Assembly (NCBI RefSeq): GCF_047948215.1
Contig: NC_134465.1
Location: 41,020,153 to 41,084,152 of the forward strand
Direction: 5' to 3'
Source of the DNA: Lycorma delicatula
Taxonomy: Eukaryota > Arthropoda > Insecta > Hemiptera > Fulgoridae
Length of the DNA: 64,000 nt
Part shown: positions 10,946 to 22,620 of the stretch, piece by piece
How positions within the stretch are numbered: position 1 is the stretch's first letter
Layout: every line of letters starts with the position of its first letter
Notes under the pieces: model-generated
The model's input: only the letters and a program-made list of their open reading frames with translations
Databases searched by the model: none
Told to the model about the DNA's origin: nothing
Position numbers and translations under genes: made by a program

Positions 10946-12179
10946 TATATTTTATTTAATACTTAGTTAAAATCTGTCACATTTGGTTATGTTTTGTTTA
11001 TATAAACTTGGAAATTCTTATTTTGTATTTAGTTTCTGGAGTATTTATTCATTACATTTTATTAAAAATCAAATTCTCTACAAGTTTTGTTTAGAAATTT
11101 ACTTGTTTATTACCCGTTTGACAAAATTATTTTACGGCAAACATAAAATAGTGTCTACTCTTTGTCTTTTCTCCCAGATTTCTCGAAAACTAAAAACACG
11201 TACAGTCTGGGATCTTTTTTTTCTCCAATTTTTCAGGTTAGATTTCATATAAAACCTCTAAATATACCCCATAATTTGAGTTACACTAATTACAGTCTGA
11301 ATTTTACCGAAGGCGCAAAAATCAGGCGAATTCTTCTTCCGACCGACACTCGCTGACGAAACGTTTCCGAGCCTATGTTTGTATAAACTTTCTTCTTTAT
11401 TTTCACCGGTAAAACACGTTTTGAAATTTGTTACATTTTTCGTGAATCGCTGTGTATAAAAATTATAGTATTATTAAACTGTCTTTGATAAATCGGTTTT
11501 GAAATTTGAATGTTTATTTATCCTAATGACTAAAATTGTTTAGGTAAATTTAATTTATTATTAATATTAAAATCAAAACGTAAAATTATAAGAATTAGTA
11601 CAATAAACTTTTTCTTTTTTATTAACCCGAATTTTTAGTGTTGATTAATTAATTATTTATTATAAAACAGAAAGAAAGTAGCCGTTACTCATTGTTTGAG
11701 AACACAGAACATTTATTTGAACTGATTTACTTTGTTTTGCTATAAATAAATCATTGAAAATAAGGATAAATAAAAATATATTACTTAGAAAATATGTCGT
11801 GACTAGTTATGAATAAAATTAAACAAAATTGTGAAAAAATAATTAAAATATTTTTTTATTGTTTATTTAATAGCCTCAAGTTACATTGAAAAGAATATCC
11901 ATAATTATGCTATTACATCAAAGTATTATTAAATTAAAGATAAATAAATTTAAAAAAAAGAAAATAATTATAAATTAAGGTGTGGAAGTCACGATGTTTG
12001 CAGAAAAAAATCAGCAAAGTATACTGCAACTAAGCTGTACTTTGATTATAGTAGAAGTTTTAAAACATTCTAGAAATAAAAAGATGTTAAGTCGAAATAT
12101 AAATGTAGAATAAAAATTAAGCGTGGGGGAATATTCTTAGAGCATACTGTACTATATTTCTTTCTATGATAACGTACGT
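10946..12179. other. AT-rich upstream region of HspB8-like gene
   Basis: ORFs at 10983 and 11162 are low-complexity and match nothing. A two-unit heat-shock-like core (TTCTAGAA) lies at 12068-12075. Otherwise nothing recognised. Confidence 0.5.
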
Positions 12180-12440
12180 ATGGTGTATATGCCTGCAACG
12201 AGTTGAAACGGATGAAATAGTGTAGTTTGTGAATGCGCGATTGTGAGTAGGAAGATCGCTTATAGAGGGGAGGAATAGTCAGTAGTGCGAGTTGGAGAGA
12301 CGATGACGTAATGATGTACGTTGGCGTTAACGCGCATGCGTCAGGGCTATTAGTGGAGGGGAAAATTGTAGCCGAGTCAGCTAACGCTAGCCGAGTCCTT
12401 TACTTGTTAATACACCTACATAGGTCGGTATCGCCTTGTC
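12180..12440 (+). promoter_or_regulatory. Candidate promoter / 5' UTR region of the HspB8-like gene
   Basis: This 260-base stretch is visibly more GC-rich than its surroundings and lies 115-375 bases upstream of the ATG. It holds a TGACGTAA CRE/ATF-type site (12304-12311), a GCGCATGCGT NRF1-type palindrome (12332-12341) and two TCAGT/TCAGC initiator-like words (12279, 12377). Upstream at 12068-12075 is TTCTAGAA, a two-unit heat-shock-element core with degenerate neighbouring units. No convincing TATA box was found. The transcription start is unknown, and the call rests on composition, position and motifs only. Confidence 0.35.
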
Positions 12441-12554
12441 GGTTCTTAAAGCTTGTATTACCTTAAATAAATCCATAACGTGTTTACTACGCGTTTAATA
12501 TTATTTAGTCTTATATCGGACGCGGTTTTAATATTTATACATTTATAATTCTTG

Positions 12555-12739
12555 ATGGCTGACAGTGGTATCAGAAGAACCATTCCCATAAGGTTGGGTG
12601 ATTTCAGCGTTATAGATTCGGAATTTAGTAATATAAGAGAACGGTTTGATGCTGAAATGCGAAAAATGGAAGAAGAAATGACTAAATTCAGATCTGAACT
12701 TATGAATCGCGAATCCAACTTCTTTAAAACTTCTTCAAG
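12555..12739 (+). CDS. HspB8: Small heat shock protein HspB8-like, coding exon 1
   Basis: This exon encodes 61 residues plus two bases of codon 62. The start reads MADSGIRRTIPIRLGDFSVI, the distinctive N terminus of the insect small heat shock protein represented by Drosophila CG14207 (HspB8-like); this recognition is from memory of the family. These proteins are cytosolic ATP-independent holdases that bind unfolding clients. After the start come a charged segment (residues about 27-52, rich in E, K, R and M, probably helical) and a Ser/Thr-rich start of the linker. An in-frame TAA at 12546-12548 and the family start fix the ATG. A TTG just before it (12552) is not the start. The exon ends at a GTAATG donor in phase 2, and joining to 59204 gives a Ser codon and keeps the frame. 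The exon has normal coding composition, unlike the AT-rich flanks. Confidence 0.93.
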
Positions 12740-13880
12740 GTAATGATATTCTTTTATTATTATACGAATTTCATTACATTTAGGTTATATTGCCGGTATA
12801 AAATAATTTTAATTATTTTGATTATATAGCTTATTAATTTAAAATAAACAATTTCTTTTTTTAAATTTATTAGTTTGTTAACGAAAATATATGTATACTA
12901 ATAATATAATATAATATATAAATATATGTAGATTAGACTTGTTTTAATATAACGAAAAACTCTATAACTCGATTTTTTCAAATTGCCAACGGCGTGTTAG
13001 TAGTAAATATTAGTTTTTGAAACAATGTTTTACATTATTGGTGAAAAAACTGCATAATAATTAATGTGGTTTTTAATGAATTATTTTACTTTGATTTTAG
13101 GTAATTTAAAAAAAAATAAAAAATACATTGGAATTCTTTTAAAAAAAATTGAGAGCGTTATAATTTTCTCGTAATAAATATGTAAGAATTCTTAACTGGC
13201 TTCTGGAAAGTTAAGTAGTCTTAACGCCATTAAAATTTTAACATTAACTGTTATATAAAGCTTAGATAATATTTATTAGGTGTATTATATCTTAACGTTA
13301 TAGAATATTTATCTCATCGTTTTATCAAACAATTTCTACGACATAGCTTTTTTTTAAATTTGCTTTATCTTTTGTCGTATGAGGGAGTTTGTTATTTCCA
13401 ATTGTTGAATTCTTGGGAGTCTGAAGTTAACGGGCATGAATGGGCTGAGATCCAGACAAACTGGAAGTAGTGTAAAAAACCAATACTTGAAGTGTATTTG
13501 TGCATGTTTTTCTCAGTTGAATTCTTACCCTCCCTCCACTGCTCTCTGAAGTGTTGGACTTATCATCCTAACTTGTACGATTAATTACCTATTTCTGTTT
13601 TCACTATTATTTTTGATTTCAAAATCTTGTTTCAAATACATTCTTCACGACTTCCTCTTTCATATACCAAAATGTTTTTGACTTGCATTCATACAACCCA
13701 GTTTGGATAATGTGGTTACTTCAACAAATTCCTTATAATTTTATTTATTATTATTATTAAAAAAAAGATATTAATAATATTTTTGGTATTATTTTTATTA
13801 TTCATAAATCATTTCGCGAATTATGTTGATTCAACAGTTTTTAAATTTGTTTGAAGTTTTTGATCTCTTGCTGAGTAGAG
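12740..13880. other. Start of intron 1, no repeat or gene recognised
   Basis: AT-rich unique-looking sequence after the donor site. No ORF with family similarity was seen. Confidence 0.5.
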
Positions 13881-13882
13881 CC

Positions 13883-13918
<36 letters not shown>

Positions 13919-13950
13919 TTATGTGTGTGCGCGCGCGCACGCGCGTATGT
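13881..13950. repeat. (TA)n(GT)n(GC)n compound microsatellite
   Basis: Alternating TA, then GT, then GC steps: purine-pyrimidine alternation throughout. Confidence 0.9.
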
Positions 13951-14049
13951 ATGTATTCTCGATAAATTAATACAATGTTTTGATTTATAAATCTGTCCCG
14001 GTTTTTATTATGGTTGTAATCCATGCATCTAATGTTTAAGTGAAACTAA

Positions 14050-14250
14050 GATTGCTTTCTTTGAGAGTAATAGTGTTAATTATACGGTCAATTCCAGTGC
14101 GGTAAACGGATGAAAGGTGCTGAGTATTACATTCATTCTGGTGTCTCGATATACGACTTATGTTCGGTTCGGTTTAGAAGGCGATCGGGTATCATTTATT
14201 TTTCCTTAATAAACCTGGCATGAGATGTTTGTTATCCTGAAAATAATCGT
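14050..14250. repeat. Dispersed repeat family P, copy
   Basis: TTGCTTTCTTTGAGAGTAAT start and AATAAACCTGGCATGAGATG end; diverged relative of 18980-19165 and 10738-10945. Confidence 0.4.
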
Positions 14251-14285
14251 GCCTGTTTAGCCAGTGAGTTGTATTTTGTATCGTC

Positions 14286-14872
14286 TTCTTCTTTTTCTCT
14301 TTAGCCTCCGGAACCATCGTAAAGTATTACTTCAGAGAATGATATGTATGAGTGTAATCTTTTGCACCAGGTTAACCATTCCTGAACCCACCGGGTTGGT
14401 CTAATGGTGAACGCGTCTTCCCAAATCAGATGATTTGGAAGTCGAGAGTTCCAGCGTTCAAATCCTAGTAAAGCCAGTTATTTTTACACGTATTTGAATA
14501 CTAGATCGTGTATACCAGTGTTCTTTGGTGGTTGGGTTTCAATTAACCACACATCTCAGGAATGGTCGAACTGAGAATGTACAAGAATTACACTTTATTT
14601 ACACTCATACATATCATCCTCATTCATCCTCTGAAATATTATCTAAACGGTAGTTACCGGAGGCTAAACAGGAAAAATAAAGAAAAGGTTGACCATTCCT
14701 GAGATGTGTGGTTAATTAAAACCCGACCACCGAAGAAGACAGGTATCCACGATCTAGTATTCAAATCCGTATAAATTAACTGTTTTTACTAGGAGTTTGA
14801 ACCTTAAAACTTTCGACTTCGAAATCAACTGATTTAGGATGACGAGTTCACCGCTAGACCGACCCGGTGGGT
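14286..14872 (-). mobile_element. SINE family C, minus-strand copy split by a second SINE
   Basis: The outer copy is in two pieces. The tail end (TTTAGCCTCCGGAACC...) is at 14286-14385. The middle and tRNA head resume at 14688 (TTGACCATTCCTGAGATGTG) and end at GACCGACCCGGTGGGTT near 14872. The interruption is the plus-strand copy 14386-14687, flanked by a 15-bp duplication (14371-14385 and 14688-14702, one mismatch). Confidence 0.85.
14386..14687 (+). mobile_element. SINE family C, full-length copy inserted in another SINE C
   Basis: This tRNA-derived SINE defines the family. Its head starts ACCCACCGGGTTGGTCTAAT, with an A-box-like TTGGTCTARTGGTGAACG and a B-box GCGTTCAAATCCTAG about 60 bases later. 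The body holds GGTGGTTGGGTTTCAATTAA, and the 3' end is TTACCGGAGGCTAAACAGG followed by an A-rich tail. The 15-bp target duplication around it indicates LINE-type target-primed integration. Pol III promoter elements are inferred from sequence only. Confidence 0.9.
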
Positions 14873-15228
14873 TGTATTTTATATCAGATTGCCTACAACT
14901 TACTTGTTTATGGTATCTGATGACTTACATCTGTCTTACTACGATGTTTATTAAATAGGTTATCCTACTGTGAGTGTAGACAACGTGTGAATGTAAGCGG
15001 ACATTATTTCACCACAGAGACTGGTACAACAATTTGTTATTTTACACTACCCCAGTTTTTTATTTTGGTCGTGTTAAGGAGTTTGATCTAGTCAGAGTCG
15101 GATTCTTTGAAAACAGTGATTTTTTAAAAGGTAATCCAGTTTCTACGGTGAAGAGAGAATGAAAGTGTTTATTATAGGCTAAATTTCTTAAGACGTTTCG
15201 AACGAGTATTTTTAATATTTTGTTTCAA

Positions 15229-15513
15229 GGCATCGGGTTGGTCTAGTGGTGAACGGTTCTTTCCAGTTCAGCTGATTTGGAAGTCGAGAGTTCCAGCGTT
15301 CAAGTCCTAGTAAAGTCGGTTATTTTTACACAGATTTAAATACTAGATAGTGGATACCGGTGTTTCTTTGGTGGTTGGGGTTTCAATTAACCACACATTT
15401 CAGGAATAGTCGAACTGAGACTGTACAAGACTACACTTCATTTATAGTCATACATATCATCCTCTGAAGTATTATCTGAAGGGTAGTTACCGGAGGCTAA
15501 AACGAAAAAAACA
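15229..15513 (+). mobile_element. SINE family C copy
   Basis: CATCGGGTTGGTCTAGTGG head, GTTCAAGTCCTAG B-box, and the GTTACCGGAGGCTAAAACG tail with A-rich end. A short CAAGGCA repeat flanks both ends (about 15226 and 15512), a possible target duplication. Confidence 0.85.
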
Positions 15514-15609
15514 AGGCAACGGGAAGTTAATTTTCCCCTTATTTTGATGTTGTTCTTTAGCACGGTTTTGCTATTTCATGAGCAAATTATGTTCCCTATC
15601 ATCATTTAT

Positions 15610-16799
15610 TTATTATTATTATGCTTTTACGGCCAACATGGGACCACTTAAGTCAATTTTAGTTGGATCTTTTCTGAGAAAAGCGTGTTATTTTACTCTT
15701 TCGAGCTGCCCAGTAATTCTTCATCCGTTCAGATCTTGCTTTCTTTTCTTCATCCGTAAACACCCTCTTCGTTGTATTTTGTAGTTTGTCTGTCTTTTGT
15801 TTAAATCTAATGCTCTTATCTTTTAGCTTTGTAATTTTTCCAGTTTTATTCTGTAGGTCAGTCAGGGAAATTCCCAATTCTTTCATATCTTCTCTAATTT
15901 TTTTGATCCATCCTACTTCTAGCTTTTGGAACCAGAGCTTTTCAATGATATTTCTTGACAGTCTTGTTTGCGGTGTCCTTATGAGATGACCGAAGAAAGA
16001 GATTCTTTTTTTCCGCATAGTATCAGTAACAGGCTCTATTTCTCGATACACCACCTCATTTGGCACAATCCACCATCGGCCTTCTTTTTGGTGTTTTTTA
16101 TTGATACACGTTCTGACAATTCTCCTCTCTATTTTCAGAATTTTTTCAATTCGGTTTTTCTGAGTGATTTTGAAAAGGGTCTCGCTTCCGTAGGTGACTT
16201 CTGGCTGTACTACAGTTTTATAATGTTTAAGTTTTGTTTTAGCAGAAAGGGATTTTTTGTTATATGTTGACCGAGTTAATTTTTGGGATTTAATCATTTT
16301 ATTTGTCCTGTTTTGCCATGTCACTTTTTCATTTAAATTATAAGTTATTATTTCCCCTAGATATTTAAATTGTTTTACTATTTTAATTTTCTGATTGTTT
16401 ACCGTAATGTGCTCTATTACCAGAGGATCTATGGCCATTAGTTCAGTTTTTTCGAAAGAGATATGAAGCCCTATCTTTTGTGCTAGGTTTTGAAGGCTCA
16501 TGATTTGTGTTTTGGCTTCTTGAATATTATTTGCTAAAAGAGCGAGGTCATCTTCAAATCCTAGGCAATTTAGTGTGATGGAGTTTTTCTTAGTACCCAT
16601 TTTTATATTTTTGGGATTTATTTCATACCATTTTCTCATGACAAATTCGAGGGCGCAGTTAAAAAGGAGTGGTGAGAGGCCGTCTCCTTGCCTCAATCCA
16701 GTTTTTATGTAGAAGGGTTGAGAGAGTTCACCTCTGAATTTCACTCTGGACTGGGTATTGGTTAAAGTTAATTTTATCATGTTTACGAGTTTAGGGTGA
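15610..16799 (-). mobile_element. 5'-truncated LINE with open 3' half of reverse transcriptase
   Basis: Minus-strand insertion flanked by a 12-bp duplication, ATCATCATTTAT at 15598-15609 and again at 16800-16811. The reading frame runs from the 5' truncation to about 15659 with about 380 codons and no stop. It has GLRQGDGLSPLLFNCALEF, the catalytic CLGFEDDLALLANN box (about 16570-16530), a KQFKYLGEIITYNL block, TYGSETLFKIT, the WWIVPNEVVYREIEPVTDTMRKKRISFFGHL-type thumb region, and a C-terminal DEEKKARSERMKNYW motif. The apparent initiator Met-Met lies in the duplication, so it is not a native start. The open frame suggests a recent insertion; without the 5' half (endonuclease) it cannot move itself. 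Confidence 0.88.
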
Positions 16800-16811
16800 A
16801 TCATCATTTAT

Positions 16812-17835
16812 AATAATAATAATAATTTGTTGGGCAATAATATTTGTTGGACAAGTTATTGTAGGCAAACGGTTTGTATTACCAGGATTCGAGTTTACCA
16901 ATAAAGCGTGTAACGAGACATTTTTAAATCGATATCCAATATCGTTGTATACCCTTATGTGAATATTTAAATAAATGCAAATAATTTTCGCTTCCCCGGG
17001 ATTTGAGTTAGGGTCCTCAAATAATAGCTACTACAAATAACTGGTGTTTATTTGACCACTGAGACTGGGTAAATGTATTTTATTTATATTGCTTTATTTT
17101 TCTTTAGTTTACGATTATAGTAGCAGCTTATATAATAATGAATTTAGGTATGCCATCTACATACGGCAGATATTTCATTACATAAATAATTTTTATTACA
17201 TAAATAATTTCATTATTTTTGTGTTTAAAAAAATCACTACTGATTAAAAAAAAAAATGTCAGTGTCCAACGAGCATTTAAAGACCTTATTTCCTCCTAGT
17301 TATTATAAATGATTATATAAATAAATAATATTTTTTTTAAACTTTGAATTGATAGGTTACTAGCTCAAAAATACAGTAACTAATTAATTATTTCCGCTGT
17401 GAATTCTACAAAATTTCGTCATCTCTAAAATGATGATTAAGAATTCCCGGTATTTCATCTTATTTAACAATAATATTGAGGTTTGTCTTCAATTAAAAAA
17501 CTGTTTCATTTAACATACTTCGGAAATTCGTAAGCGTTTGATCATCTTCCATTCTCAAGACAATTTTATTATTATTTTTCGTTCAATAAAAATGTATATT
17601 GTCCAATCATAAATCTACATTATAAGAATTTAATTTCACAACAATATACTAAAATACTAAACCAAGTGCAGTCCAGATTTGTTGATTTTTTTTTTAATAT
17701 TTCAGTTTTTAATTTTACTCTTACATTTATGCTATAAAATTTTAACCTTTTAAAAATTTCGTTTTTTAACAATATTTAAAAAAAAAATTATTTCTATTTT
17801 TCTGTGGTTAGTTGAAAAGTTTCTCGTACGGAAAC
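16812..17835. other. Intron sequence, nothing recognised
   Basis: AT-rich with poly-A/T runs. No coding region or repeat family member was identified. Confidence 0.5.
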
Positions 17836-17846
17836 CTACTTATTAA

Positions 17847-18619
17847 TTTTTTTTTTTGTCTTCAGTCATTTGACTGGTTTGATGCAGCTCTCCAAGAATC
17901 CCTATCTAGTGCTAGTCTTTTCATTTCAGTATACCCTCTACATCCTACATCCCTAACAATTTGTTTTACATATTCCAAACGTGGCCTGCCTACACAATCT
18001 TTTCCTTCTACCTGTCCTTCCAATATTAAAGCGACTATTCCAGGATGCCTTAGTATGTGGCCTGTAAGTCTGTCTCTTCTTTTAACTATATTTTTCCAAA
18101 TGCTTCTTTCTTCTATTTGCCGCAATACCTCTTCATTTGTCACTTTATCCACCCATCTGATTTTTAACATTCTCCTATAGCACCGCATTTCAAAAGCTTC
18201 TAATCTTTTCTTCTCAGATACTCCGATTGTCCAAGTTTCACTTCCATATAAAGTGACACTCCAAACATACACTTTCAAAAATCTTTTCCTGACATTTAAA
18301 TTAATTTTTGATGTAGACAAATTATATTTCTTACTGAAGGCTCGTTTAGTTTGTGCTATTCGGCATTTTATATCGCTCCTGCTTCGTCCATCTTTAGTAA
18401 TTCTACTTCCCAAATAACAAAATTCTTCTACCTCCATAATCTTTTCTCCTCCTATTTTCAAATTCAGCGGTCCATCTTTGTTATTTCTACTACATTTCAT
18501 TACTTTTGTTTTGTTCTTGTTTATTTTCACGCGATAGTTCTTGCGTAGGACTTCATCTATGCCGTTCATTGTTTCTTCTAAATCCTTTTTACTTTCGGCT
18601 AGAATTACTATATCATCAG
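17847..18619 (-). mobile_element. LINE 1 copy b, 5'-truncated insertion
   Basis: Same LINE as 5061-5820, and less damaged. The frame is open from about 18569 to 17862: MNGIDEVLRKNYRVKINKNK, CYLGSRITKDGRSRSDIKCR, SVTLYGSETWTIGVSEKKRL, MCYRRMLKIRWVDKVTNEEV-like thumb block, GHILRHPGIVALILEGQVEG and the terminal DRDSWRAASNQSND. The catalytic DD box is lost to truncation at about 18619. An 11-bp duplication (CTACTTATTAA at 17836-17846 and 18620-18630) brackets it. The element 3' end follows a T-run on the plus strand. Confidence 0.9.
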
Positions 18620-18979
18620 CTACTTATTAAATGGAGTGGAAATTATTAACGTGTGAACGTCAGAACCTTCGGACCGTTCTGTTTCCCTATTGGGATCGAA
18701 AACAAAATAAAGTTACCCGAAATTAATCTGATTACAAATACTGAAACGGGGTACGTTTACGGGAAAGTAAATAAATTATTTTTCAGATTCATCCGTTACG
18801 GTAAATTAAAATAAGTGTCTTATTTAAGTTTAATAATAAATTAAATCTCGTTTGTAATGACTCATGTTTCCCCAACCGGATGTTTATGATGGATTGTTTC
18901 TCGATAAGGAATCTGTAGATTACTTTATTGTCTGTGTATTTATAAGATGAGTTTGCATTGAAGGTGCAGCAGGCACCAA

Positions 18980-19165
18980 ACAAATTTTCTTTCTCTAAAA
19001 ATATCATGTCCATTATACAGTCCTTCCGGTGAACAGAATGATTTCACTTGAATACAGCTGCTTATTGGCTAGTTTACTTACCGAAGTTTGAAAGCGTGTT
19101 GGAGATCCATTAGGATTCATCTTGCTTATTAAACCTGGTATGGGACGCTTGTTATTTTGAGATCA
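18980..19165. repeat. Dispersed repeat family P, copy
   Basis: TTTCTTTCTCTAAAAATATC start and AACCTGGTATGGGACGCTTG end are shared with 14050-14250. Limits approximate. Confidence 0.4.
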
Positions 19166-19415
19166 GTTATCCAGTTAAAATCTTACATTAGGCCGTCAAT
19201 AATCTTTTTGGTGTATGTATAAAAACAGAAATTTGAACTTAAAAAACGTCAAGCTACGTCATCTGTAACCGAAAGTTTTACTGACCGTTTAATATTTTTC
19301 ATAGCTAGTTTTAAAAGTGGCCCCTTAAGCACAACCCAAGCAGTAGTCTTTCGAAAAGTAGATCGTTTTCTAGGTAGGAGCATTTCCGAAATTTCATTTT
19401 TAGTTGTATTGTAAT

Positions 19416-20315
19416 GCAAAAGTATTGTAATCGGTCCAATGTCAAGATTCGGTGAAAACAGCACCGGATCTTGACATTTTGACACCTAAGGAATCCAAAA
19501 AACCAAAAACCGGATGAAAATTTTCCGGATGTTAATGTTCATATGTACGCGCGTGCGTGTTCAGCGTTTGCCTCTAAATCACCTTATGTATCCAGAACTA
19601 CTGAACCGATCTTGATCAGACTTGTCCAGATTACTTCTTCATATGGGGAATTGATGCCATTATATTTTCAATTTAAAAGGTCAATGGGGTGAGGCTGTAG
19701 AATAAGTTCACCCTCAGTATATCGAGATTTCGCCTAATTAAGGTCATATTTTTTAGGTGCAATTGTTAACGATTAATAAATAACAATATTTTCAAAAAAA
19801 AAAATATTTCGCATCTCCACCCAAAAAAATACTGTTATAATCGTCTGCTATGTATTACATCACAGATGATTACTAGAATTAAATAAATTAATAATATTTA
19901 AAGTATAAAAAAGTGACTCGGTCTGGTCAGATCTCGAATTCTATCGCCCGGTAGGTTTGGTACCCGGTGCGTTAAGACACGCGGCTACACCGGTCTGCCG
20001 ACTGTACGAACGAAATTTGTTCTATATAAGTTGTGAAATTACATTAGTTTAGTTAGTTGGCGCTGGTATCGCCTCACCCGCCCGAATTAAATAGGGTATG
20101 CGCGCGCGCGCTTTAGTTAGAATCATTGGATTACGAGTAAATAAACGAAAAAATATTACATATAAATAAAATGATAAATGTTTTAAATTAATTTGTGTAT
20201 ATGTGGTGCGCGCGCGTGTGTGTTAGTCGTGCATCAGAAACAACCCATACTTGTAGGATTTCCCGGAACGCGGCTTCAGACGCGTGACGGGAAAGTCCTA
20301 CAACTGTGTTGTCAG
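19416..20315 (-). mobile_element. Repeat family A, copy 3 (most complete 3' palindrome)
   Basis: About 900 bp. It has TATTGTAATCGGTCCAAT near the start, the ATCCAGAACTACTGAACCGA phrase, a GGTCAATGGGGTGAGGCTGT block and a minus-strand tRNA-like module at about 19920-20000. A GCGCGCGC run follows. The terminal hairpin at about 20247-20306 has arms reading TTGTAGGATTTCCCGG and CGGGAAAGTCCTACAA around a spacer of about 25 bases, followed by CTGTGTTGTCAG. A 68-codon ORF across the end is incidental. Confidence 0.75.
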
Positions 20316-21750
20316 CCTTTTCTGTCTTTAATACATAAATTAATCTTTAATATTAAATTTAACCATTTTTTTAATCTTTGTTTTTCAAAGTTGTCCTAAA
20401 ATTGAGGGAAAGAGCTCAAAGTACGAGTAACACTTACTTTCTTTGAAATTAAAGATGTTTATTATTTATCCAATCCGTGTAATAATAGAGTGATGTACGG
20501 TTGAATATCGTTTAAATTCCTTTGGGTTGTCGTGCTGATAATGCGACAGTCGATCCGGCTCGATGAATAAAGAAACGAGAAGCTGAATCCTATGAAAGGA
20601 TACTTATTATCTTTGGATTGGTTACGTCATTTTCGTATCTGTATTCTTGTCATGTCTTAATGTAAGGTCTCCTGCGACCGTTAAGTTATGACATCCAACA
20701 TATATATATATATATATATTTTGTCCTCTGTTAAATGTGCTATAACTACGTGGAAACACGTAATGTGTTATTGTATTGTTAAATACTTAATTGGAAGGCG
20801 TACGATTATTATTATTATTTTTCTTCCACTTATAAAAACGGTTGTAGTTCGAGATTTGGAATTATCATTTATAACATATCGATATTTTAAGTTTGAATTT
20901 ACCTTAATTAAAAACTAAAATTAATTGTTTAATCGATTAAAATTTATTATTATTGATTTTTATTATATAATATGCTGTTGTAATAATAATAAAAAAAGCA
21001 AAAAAAAAAAAAAAAACGGCGTCAATTCACGGTTTTATACTGTAGTTGCATCTAATGAATTATATTTGATAATAGAGACAACAGACTGCGCCGGCGCAGT
21101 AGTAATTGAATGCAGCTATAAATCAATTAGATGTAGCAGGCAGGGCTGGTGTAATCTTACTAGATATCAGTTGCTGGAGGTTTTTCTTATTTCCTAAATT
21201 AATTGGATAATCTTTTATCTTTCTTCTATTGTACTTATCTGTTAATCCAAAACCTGATTTACCATATTGAAAAAAAGAAAAGAAATAATTCCCGGAAAAA
21301 ATACGTTTTAAAATTTATTTCTTCTAATCTCATAAATCTTAGCCGAAAGAAGATTATATTCGAAAAGATATCTGTGTACAAAATTATTGTTCGTTAAAGA
21401 ACGTTTAAGTGATATTTAACATGCATCGTTAAAAAAATTTAAAACAACTATTTTTATTTTTTACAAAATATGTACGAATAATCATACGGGGTGCCGTTGA
21501 ATGACTATACCGTTAAAATTGGAAAAAAATGATATAAAGCAAATGCCCCTTTTTCGAAACGACCTTTATTTTATCTAATATATTAATTCGCCCGATTTAT
21601 TAGATAGATTCCCGTAATCCTTCATGGGAACGGGTACCAAAAAAAAATTTTAATCGAAAATGTAGGGTTGTAGCACAGTTTGAAAGAATTGAAAAACATA
21701 AAGTCTTAACGTAAAACATTTCGGACAACCATTATCCTTACCAAAAGTGG
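20316..21750. other. Intron sequence with (TA)n tract
   Basis: A short (TA)n lies at 20699-20720. ORFs here are AT-driven and unsupported. A 30-base phrase (TTTAATATTTTTCATAGCTA) at about 21758 is shared with about 19290, a hint of another old repeat. Confidence 0.5.
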
Positions 21751-22359
21751 CGGCAATTTAATATTTTTCATAGCTAATTTCAAAACCGGTTTACAGTACT
21801 TCTGAAATAACTACTCGATAGTAAAATAAAAAAATAAAATTTACAAAATGCTCCTGGTTCAAAATGATCCATTTTTTCGTTAGTTACGAAGGTATAAAGT
21901 ATAAGAACTTTAAGTAACTTTTCAACAATTACGTAAAAAATAAAATTTAACAAACGCTCGCATCTCAAAATCTATTTTGTCGTATTAGATGGCTTACACC
22001 CTAAGTTACCAAGAGGCAACACAAAAATTGTAAACGAAAAAGGTATTGTTTTGACCGTTTTTATTTATGGATCTGTTGTAGAAGTAGCACTAAACATCTC
22101 TGCCTTTTAAATTGACGATATTCACCTAAAAATTTAGTCCCTTTGGTGAATAAAGTGAAGATAATTTAATTGTTAAGCTTTTTATCGTATGTAATTTATG
22201 ATTTTTGGCATGGTGACACGTAAACAGTATATTCGGGTCTGTAAAGAAATCAACGGGAAATCTCTTTACTCTTTACTTTTCCCTACCAAACCTGGGAATG
22301 TATACTAGTTATTCTTGGTAATGGTATGGATATAGTGAATTAATACGATATAAAAAATG

Positions 22360-22364
<5 letters not shown>

Positions 22365-22420
<56 letters not shown>

Positions 22421-22421
22421 G

Positions 22422-22479
<58 letters not shown>
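22365..22479. repeat. Twin (TA)n microsatellites
   Basis: Two (TA) tracts of about 50 bases each (22365-22414 and 22427-22479), each preceded by the same TAAAAAATGTATTTTA word. This looks like one tract plus flank duplicated in tandem. Confidence 0.95.
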
Positions 22480-22481
<2 letters not shown>

Positions 22482-22620
22482 GGAAATGTCGATCAAATAA
22501 AAAGGCCGACTCAGGGAATTAAAATAACCAAAACAATTTCCTGCAGATAACTGCCTTATTCCGCTTTATTTTCCCCCCCTGTTCGCAATTTGTGTTTTTT
22601 AAATGGGATGCCATTTTGTG

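Noticed and set aside
12552..12554. TTG as an upstream start codon for the HspB8-like protein
   Set aside because: The next codon is the ATG that matches the conserved family N terminus; non-AUG initiation is not needed.
14386..14470. Possible tRNA gene at a SINE head
   Set aside because: tRNA-derived, but lacks acceptor-stem pairing and continues directly into the SINE body.
17812..18180. 122-codon plus-strand ORF
   Set aside because: Shadow of the minus-strand LINE reverse transcriptase in the same interval.
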